Source of the DNA: CAZGMJ01 sp964649005
GTDB lineage: Bacteria; Planctomycetota; Phycisphaerae; Sedimentisphaerales; Anaerobacaceae
NCBI GenBank assembly: GCA_964649005.1
Contig: CAZYMD010000169.1
Location: 1 to 11,582, forward strand
DNA: 11,582 nt
Direction: 5' to 3'
Part shown: positions 6,904-11,582 of the stretch, in pieces
How the letters are laid out: each line of letters opens with the position of its first letter
Numbering within the stretch: position 1 is the stretch's first letter
Notes under the pieces: model-generated
The model's input: only the letters and a program-made list of their open reading frames with translations
Database searches by the model: none
Told to the model about the DNA's origin: nothing
Program-made: the position numbers and the translations under genes

Positions 6904-8049
6904 ATGAGACAAAGAGAACACCTGACGCCATACGGCAACAAGCCGATGGTCACCCCGATCGTTTCAGCGGTCAACTATGAATATGTCTCGTTCGAGATAC
7001 TCCGCCAAATTACCGATGGCGAAATCGACGGGTACACATACCATCGAGACGACAATCCGACGTGCCGGGCGGTCGAAAAAGAGATTGCCCTGATGGAGGG
7101 GGCGGTAGACTGCATTGTAAGCACAACGGGGATGGCTGCCCTTAGCATGATTTTCCTGACGTATCTGAAAGCCGGCGATCACCTGCTGACGTTTCACGAT
7201 GTTTACGGTGCGAACTATAAGGTTTCATTGATCCTGGAGAAGTTTGGCGTTGAGGTAACGTGGCTCAATGCGGCTGAGCCCGAAAAGATCGCAGAGAACA
7301 TCAAGGAGAACACTAAGATGATCTTCTGTGAGACACCGAGCAATCCTCTGGTCAAGGTCGTTGATATAAAGCGTCTACGCAGGCATGCGGACAAGGCAGG
7401 GGCCATGCTCGTTGTGGATAACACGTTCGCCACGCCTTATCACCAGTTGCCTTTGACTCTTGGCGCCGATCTGGTCATACATAGTGCCACGAAAGGCCTC
7501 GGCGGACACAACGACCTGATGGCGGGGGCTATCGCCTGCGCCACGAAAGAGCAATATGACGAGCTGTGGTTCACCCGCCAGGCAATCGGGACAACGCTGG
7601 ACCCATTCCCGGCCTCCCTTCTCGAACGCGGACTCAAAACGTTCGAAGTGCGGGCCGCGAAGATGGCGGAAAATGCAATGGCGATGGCGAAATTCCTGTC
7701 GAAACATCCGAAGATAACCCGCATATGCTATCCCGGCCTTCCTGGCGATCCAGGGTACAAGATAGCCAAAAAGCAAATGCACAAGGGCTTTGGTGGAGTA
7801 CTCGCCTTCGACGTAGGCCGGACGCAGAAGCAGGCAAAGCGGTTTGTGGAGCGGCTGAACGTCATCTATCACGCGGTAAGTCTTGGCTGCACTGAAACGC
7901 TGGTGTGTTTGCCTGTATTGACAACGATGCTGTATCTGCCAGAGGAACGAAGGACGCTATTCGGAGTAAAGCCCAATACGGTGCGTTTGTCAGCGGGGAT
8001 CGAGCCGACTGACAGGCTACTTGGCGATCTCAAACAGGCCCTGCAGTAA
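6904..8049 (+). CDS. PLP-dependent trans-sulfuration enzyme (cystathionine gamma-synthase/lyase-like)
   Basis: The 381-aa product is a full-length Cys/Met-metabolism PLP enzyme (fold type I). Visible landmarks are YTYHRDDNPT at 44-53 (the Y-x-R phosphate contacts given to the neighbouring subunit), STTGMAA at 73-79, Y101 in DVYGANY (ring stacking on PLP), D172 in VVDNTFATP, the PLP-binding K197 in HSATKGLGGHND, and R361 in VRLSAG (substrate carboxylate). These support an active enzyme acting on cystathionine, homocysteine, O-acyl-homoserine or methionine in the cytoplasm. The family's usual 'H-P-A-x-M-T-H' loop after SLG-x-x-E is replaced here by CLPVLTTML (335-343), so which reaction it performs is uncertain. 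No other methionine or cysteine gene is adjacent. The start is ATG 6904, not the in-frame TTG at 6886, which lies within the ribosome site. Confidence 0.92.
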   Translation: MRQREHLTPYGNKPMVTPIVSAVNYEYVSFEILRQITDGEIDGYTYHRDDNPTCRAVEKEIALMEGAVDCIVSTTGMAALSMIFLTYLKAGDHLLTFHDVYGANYKVSLILEKFGVEVTWLNAAEPEKIAENIKENTKMIFCETPSNPLVKVVDIKRLRRHADKAGAMLVVDNTFATPYHQLPLTLGADLVIHSATKGLGGHNDLMAGAIACATKEQYDELWFTRQAIGTTLDPFPASLLERGLKTFEVRAAKMAENAMAMAKFLSKHPKITRICYPGLPGDPGYKIAKKQMHKGFGGVLAFDVGRTQKQAKRFVERLNVIYHAVSLGCTETLVCLPVLTTMLYLPEERRTLFGVKPNTVRLSAGIEPTDRLLGDLKQALQ

Positions 8050-8070
8050 ACATTTTTTGGATGTTTGTCC

Positions 8071-8098
8071 TTGACGGGTGGGGGTTTTGGCGGATAAT
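8071..8098 (+). promoter_or_regulatory. Probable sigma-70 promoter of the TPR-like lipoprotein gene
   Basis: TTGACG (8071-8076, 5/6) and GATAAT (8093-8098, 5/6) are 16 bp apart, starting 22 bp after the trans-sulfuration stop. The predicted leader is about 115 nt and contains a small hairpin, GGCGC (8113-8117) with GCGCC (8125-8129). This suggests the lipoprotein is transcribed separately from the gene before it. Confidence 0.5.
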
Positions 8099-8221
8099 TG
8101 ACTGCTGATCCAGGCGCTCTGTGTGCGCCGGCCAAGGTGACTAAAAAGCGGCTGTCGATTGGGAGATTCGCTGTTACCTATGGTGTCTTTATAAGGATAA
8201 TCGGACTGAAAGGAGGCCGTC

Positions 8222-9025
8222 ATGGCAAGAATGCTCTGTACTGCGACATTAGTTGTTATGTTGAACGTTCTGGTGGGCTGCAACGAGGCCAACAGCGGCA
8301 AAGGGCAGATAATAGCACCTGTGGCGAAATCGGCGATGGGCTCGGATGCTGAACTTCAGGGGGTCAGCGCCGATGAGATGGACCTCGTCGAGCAGATGGC
8401 GACTTACAGGAAGGCCTACAGGCAAAGTCTCGAGCTGCTGCTTGGGCACTACACGAATATGGGCAACAACATGAAATTGCAGTGGGCCAAGAAAGAACTG
8501 GCCGAGCTGGATGCCATACCGCAGTACAGGTACGTTATCGAGGCCGGTGTAGCTGGGCCGGATCTTAGCGCGAGTACATCCATTCCTGAGGCCGATCAGT
8601 TATATGAAGAGGCTTTGTCACTTCACAAGCAAGCACAAAAACTGCTTGTCATTAAAGACAAGGACCTGCTTCGTATGGCGCTGGACAGGTACAACCAGAT
8701 ATTCAGGCAATATCCCACAAGCGACAAGATCGATGATGCGGCTTTCAAGGCCGGTACGATCTACGAGCACTTCAAAGATTACTCGATTGCAGCGTTGTAT
8801 TACGAAAGAACCTACCAATGGGACCCTGCGACTACTCACCCGGCCCGGTTCAAAAGAGCTTATATACTGGATAACCAATTGCATCGCAGGGCAGAGGCGC
8901 TGGTGCTTTATCAGGAAGCCCTGGAGATTGACGGAGCACAGGACCGTTACAAGAGTTGGATAGAGTACGCCCAAAGGCGGGTTGGCGAGCTGACAAAAAC
9001 AGCGGAGGAAACTACAACCCAGTAA
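8222..9025 (+). CDS. TPR-like lipoprotein
   Basis: The 267-aa protein has a lipoprotein signal with lipobox LVGC at 17-20, so C20 should be lipid-modified after cleavage. The next part (about 45-105) is helical and charged. The C-terminal half carries tetratricopeptide-like helix pairs of the BamD/YbgF kind: ALDRYNQIFRQYPTSDKIDD, then DDAAFKAGTIYEHFKDYSIA, and EALVLYQEALEID further on. Such proteins act as periplasmic scaffolds on the cell envelope; the partner is unknown. AAAGGAGG sits five bases from the ATG, a strong ribosome site. It has its own probable promoter upstream and a strong terminator downstream, so it looks monocistronic. It is shorter than, and not clearly equal to, BamD or CpoB, so I give no symbol. 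Confidence 0.82.
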   Translation: MARMLCTATLVVMLNVLVGCNEANSGKGQIIAPVAKSAMGSDAELQGVSADEMDLVEQMATYRKAYRQSLELLLGHYTNMGNNMKLQWAKKELAELDAIPQYRYVIEAGVAGPDLSASTSIPEADQLYEEALSLHKQAQKLLVIKDKDLLRMALDRYNQIFRQYPTSDKIDDAAFKAGTIYEHFKDYSIAALYYERTYQWDPATTHPARFKRAYILDNQLHRRAEALVLYQEALEIDGAQDRYKSWIEYAQRRVGELTKTAEETTTQ

Positions 9026-9056
9026 TAGAAAGGTGCATCGTGACTTGACTTATTCG

Positions 9057-9087
9057 CGGGCCTGGTTCGATATCAGGCCCGTTTTTT
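9057..9087 (+). terminator. Strong intrinsic terminator after the lipoprotein gene
   Basis: CGGGCCTG (9057-9064) and CAGGCCCG (9074-9081) form a perfect 8-bp GC-rich stem with a 9-base loop, directly followed by six T (9082-9087). It lies 31 bp beyond the lipoprotein stop and separates that gene from tilS. Confidence 0.92.
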
Positions 9088-9177
9088 GTTGTATTTGCAG
9101 GACTTAAGCAGCAAAATCAGGCGTGGGCAAATCAGTGGCCCCGCCAGGGGTGACGTGAAGCACTCACAGGTGCGTTT

Positions 9178-10653
9178 ATGCTATCGACATTAGAACGGAA
9201 AGTCGGGCAGTTCATCCGAGCCGAAGGGCTTTTCGATTCCAGTGAGAAGGTGCTTCTGGCAATCTCAGGAGGGGCTGATTCAACGGCTCTCGTTCACATA
9301 TTGGCCGCTCTGCAAAGAACTGAGCCTTATGCAGGAAAGTTTCACTGCGTGCACCTGAACCACCAGTTGAGGGCGGAGCAGGCGGACTGCGACGAGCGAT
9401 TCGTCATCGCGCTGGCGGCAAGCCTGGGATTGAAAGTAACCGCTGAAAGAATGGATGTCAGGGGCTTTGCAGATCGTAAGAAACTGTCAATTGAAACGGC
9501 GGCGCGTCATCTGAGGATCGTGAATCTAATTGCTATAGCCAAGAAGCAGGGCTGCTCGGTTGTGGCTATGGCGCACCACAAGAATGACAATGCCGAAACC
9601 GTTATTCAGCGGCTGGCTCGCGGTACAGGGTTTCGGGGCCTTGGTGGAATCTGGCCTGTTCGCGAGTTCTCAGAGGGGATCACATTCGTCAGGCCCCTGT
9701 TATGTGTCAGCCGTAACGAGATTATAGAGTACCTCAGACAAAGACACCTCGAGTGGTGCACGGACCACACAAACACAGACTGCACGTTCCGAAGAAACTA
9801 CATAAGGCATCGGCTCATTCCTCACTTGCAGGAGGACTGCAAGAAATCGATCTCCGAGTTGCTCTCTGACTTGTCACTATCTGCGAGACGGCTTTATACA
9901 CTTGTCTGTCAGCGAGCGGAGAGCATTTGGCCGACAGCCACTGATTGTAAGGGCGGCAACATGGTCACCTTAGACCTGATTTGTTTTGTTAGTGAGTCGG
10001 TAATGGTCCAGGTCGAGATGGTCAGACGTGCGCTGATCTCTATCGGCAGCGGCGAGAGGTATCTGACTGAGCAGCACTACAGGCGTGTGCTGGAATTGGC
10101 AAAGGAGGCTGCCCATGCCCGAATGGTTGATTTACCCCGCGGGTATACTGTGCGACGAGAGTACAAAAGCCTGGTATTCGAGCGCTATGCAAAACGCCCA
10201 AACATGCCCGCTGGAACCTGCGAATCCGTGGAGCTTGTAGTTCCTGGGCAAACCGAATTCGGCGAATATCTTATTGATGCAAGCATCCGAAATACCGAAC
10301 AGGATCGGCCGATTGATGTGGCCAATGATAGTGACTCTTCGATCAAATATCGTTATAGTGAGAGTTTTGATCTGGACAAGATCAAGCTGCCGCTGAAAAC
10401 GCGTTACAGGAGGGCAGGCGATGCGTTTGTGCCCCTGGGAATGCAGGCCGAGAAGAAGGTGGGCAAGTTCCTGACGGCTGCGAGGGTCGAACGTGATGTG
10501 CGTGATGGTTCTATTGTAATCAGCGACAGCAAGAAGATAATCTGGGTTTGTCCCGTTCGGATGAGTGAGCAGGCCAAGGTGACAAAAAGCACTCAACGGG
10601 TTTTGAAATTGAAGGTCTTCACGACATCTCATCAGGAGACTAAGGATGCCTGA
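9178..10653 (+). CDS. tilS: tRNA(Ile)-lysidine synthetase
   Basis: TilS joins lysine to C34 of the CAU anticodon of tRNA-Ile2 using ATP, which lets that tRNA read AUA and be charged with isoleucine; it is normally essential. The 491-aa product shows the PP-loop ATPase motif SGGADS at 30-35, the HLNHQLR strand at 59-65, the AHHKNDNAETVIQRLARGTG helix at 132-151, and the N-x-IR-x2-LIP segment near 207-215. The C-terminal TilS substrate-binding domain is recognisable at about 415-480 (RRAGDAFVPLGMQAEKKVGKF). The length is slightly above the usual 430-480. ATG 9178 has AGG at a distance of eight bases; the ribosome site is modest. It follows a strong terminator, so its promoter must lie within about 90 bp upstream, where I see no clear boxes. 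Its stop overlaps the start of the sulfatase by 8 bp. Confidence 0.95.
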   Translation: MLSTLERKVGQFIRAEGLFDSSEKVLLAISGGADSTALVHILAALQRTEPYAGKFHCVHLNHQLRAEQADCDERFVIALAASLGLKVTAERMDVRGFADRKKLSIETAARHLRIVNLIAIAKKQGCSVVAMAHHKNDNAETVIQRLARGTGFRGLGGIWPVREFSEGITFVRPLLCVSRNEIIEYLRQRHLEWCTDHTNTDCTFRRNYIRHRLIPHLQEDCKKSISELLSDLSLSARRLYTLVCQRAESIWPTATDCKGGNMVTLDLICFVSESVMVQVEMVRRALISIGSGERYLTEQHYRRVLELAKEAAHARMVDLPRGYTVRREYKSLVFERYAKRPNMPAGTCESVELVVPGQTEFGEYLIDASIRNTEQDRPIDVANDSDSSIKYRYSESFDLDKIKLPLKTRYRRAGDAFVPLGMQAEKKVGKFLTAARVERDVRDGSIVISDSKKIIWVCPVRMSEQAKVTKSTQRVLKLKVFTTSHQETKDA

Positions 10654-11582
10654 GATGTATACCGACACAAGTGAAGTCAATGGCGTGACTTTCAGGCGAC
10701 GCGATTTTTTGAAATCCGCATGGATCGGCGCCGCTGCGTTGGCTTTGGGAAGTTGTGCGAGAAATGAGATACGAGCTACAAAGAATGGCGACAAGAAAAG
10801 GCCCAACGTGATCTTCATTTTAGCCGATGACCTCGGCTGGGCCGAGCTGGGATGCTATGGCAACAAGTTCAACGAGACGCCCAATCTCGATAAGCTCGCC
10901 CGCCAGGGCATGCGTTTCACCGACGCCTACGCCGCGGCGCCGGTGTGTTCGCCTTACAGGGCAGCTTTGATGACAGGGCTCTTTCCCGCGCGAGTAGGGA
11001 TTACCGATTATCTCAAACCCAATGACGCCAAACATCTCTCCACGGATTACGTTACTGTGGGCGAACTCTTCAAGCAGGCAGGCTATGCGACAGGGATCGT
11101 TGGCAAGTGGCACCTGACCGGCTATGCCAATCACGGCGCCGAAGAAGTCGGCCCGCAACAGCATGGATTCGACGAGACAATCGTCTCAGAGAATCGGGGC
11201 ATCGGCGGCGGCAGTTATTTTCATCCGTACCATTTCAACCAGGAGATTCAAAAGCGACTTTCGGGCGAAGAGTATCTTGTGGACCGATGCAACCTCGAAG
11301 CGGTCGAATTTATCGAGCGACACAAAGACAAACCGTTCTTTCTATATCTTAGCCATTACGCAGTGCATACCAGGCTCGTGGGCAAGCCTGAGCTGGTCGC
11401 TAAGTATCAGAGCAAGCCAGGCGCGGGCCAGGGCCAACAGGCCAAACGAAACAATCCGCATTTGGCCGCTCAGCTTGAGTGCATCGATCAGGGCGTCGGA
11501 ATGATTATGACAAAGCTCGCGGAGTCGGGATTGGCGGACAACACGATTCTCATTTTCACCAGCGACAATGGCGGTGAGGACA
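10646..11582 (+). CDS. Tat-exported sulfatase, probably lipid-anchored (3' end beyond window)
   Basis: The frame opens at ATG 10646, four bases before the tilS TGA, with AGGAG upstream inside tilS; 312 codons are seen before the right edge. A twin-arginine signal (RRRDFLK, 17-23) is followed by a hydrophobic stretch ending in LGSC with C37, a possible lipobox. The family-S1 (type I) sulfatase core follows: NVIFILADDLG at 54-64 (D61, D62 bind the metal), the formylglycine motif CSPYR at 101-105 followed by AALMTG, GKWHL at 153-157 (K154, H156), H241 in HYAVH, and FTSDNGG at 304-310 (D307, N308 metal). All catalytic residues visible up to the edge are present. Such enzymes remove sulfate from polysaccharides or other esters outside the cytoplasm; the substrate is unknown. 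C101 needs a formylglycine-generating or anaerobic maturase encoded elsewhere. Confidence 0.93.
   Translation, partial: MPEMYTDTSEVNGVTFRRRDFLKSAWIGAAALALGSCARNEIRATKNGDKKRPNVIFILADDLGWAELGCYGNKFNETPNLDKLARQGMRFTDAYAAAPVCSPYRAALMTGLFPARVGITDYLKPNDAKHLSTDYVTVGELFKQAGYATGIVGKWHLTGYANHGAEEVGPQQHGFDETIVSENRGIGGGSYFHPYHFNQEIQKRLSGEEYLVDRCNLEAVEFIERHKDKPFFLYLSHYAVHTRLVGKPELVAKYQSKPGAGQGQQAKRNNPHLAAQLECIDQGVGMIMTKLAESGLADNTILIFTSDNGGED

Noticed and set aside
8048..8066. Inverted repeat AAACAT/ATGTTT after the trans-sulfuration gene as terminator
   Set aside because: The stem is short and AT-rich and no T run follows it.
8099..8221. Riboswitch in the 115-nt leader of the lipoprotein gene
   Set aside because: Only one 5-bp hairpin is visible and no known conserved core (c-di-GMP, SAM, cobalamin, TPP) can be recognised.
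10132..10818. Minus-strand open frame of 228 codons under the tilS end and sulfatase start
   Set aside because: It lies antisense to conserved TilS and sulfatase domains; no ribosome site or family signature.

Overview
The window looks like a piece of a Planctomycetota genome (Phycisphaerae-like), probably from a metagenome assembly. The evidence is the mix of gene types: a Tat-exported Gfo/Idh/MocA oxidoreductase, a secreted five-bladed beta-propeller glycosidase, a Tat sulfatase, a PQQ-type propeller, tandem zinc ribbons fused to membrane helices, and many anonymous exported proteins. This lineage call is inference; no rRNA or tRNA gene is present to fix it.

Left part (1-2694). The window opens in the last 42 codons of a plus-strand PQQ-like beta-propeller protein, followed by a small intrinsic terminator. 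Facing it are two minus-strand genes 57 bp apart, transcribed in the order Gfo/Idh/MocA oxidoreductase then GH43-like glycosidase. A near-consensus sigma-70 promoter (TTGACA, 16 bp, TATGAT) lies ahead of the oxidoreductase. The pair reads as a small carbohydrate-catabolism operon.

Middle (2695-6649). All genes are on the minus strand: a 97-aa class small membrane protein, an AT-rich anonymous exported protein with a C-terminal membrane anchor, an IS transposase remnant, a CPBP-family intramembrane protease, and a membrane protein with two N-terminal zinc ribbons. The CPBP gene is split by a 100-N scaffold gap whose two flanks are the same 55 bp. Collapsing the duplicate restores one 254-aa reading frame, so the gap appears to be an assembly artefact and not missing DNA. 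The transposase remnant ends at the CPBP start codon.

Right part (6886-11582). All genes are on the plus strand: a PLP-dependent trans-sulfuration enzyme with an altered substrate-loop motif, a TPR-like lipoprotein with its own promoter and a very clear intrinsic terminator, tilS (tRNA-Ile lysidine synthetase), and a Tat/lipoprotein-type sulfatase whose start overlaps the tilS stop by 8 bp and which runs off the right edge.

The sulfatase, glycosidase, oxidoreductase and PQQ-type propeller fit a polysaccharide-degrading lifestyle. I found no CRISPR array, intact mobile element, toxin-antitoxin pair or phage gene, and nothing that convincingly amounts to a new defence or biosynthetic system. 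The most useful points are the spurious gap, the transposase scar at the CPBP start, the AT-rich orphan gene beside it, and the zinc-ribbon/CPBP membrane pair.
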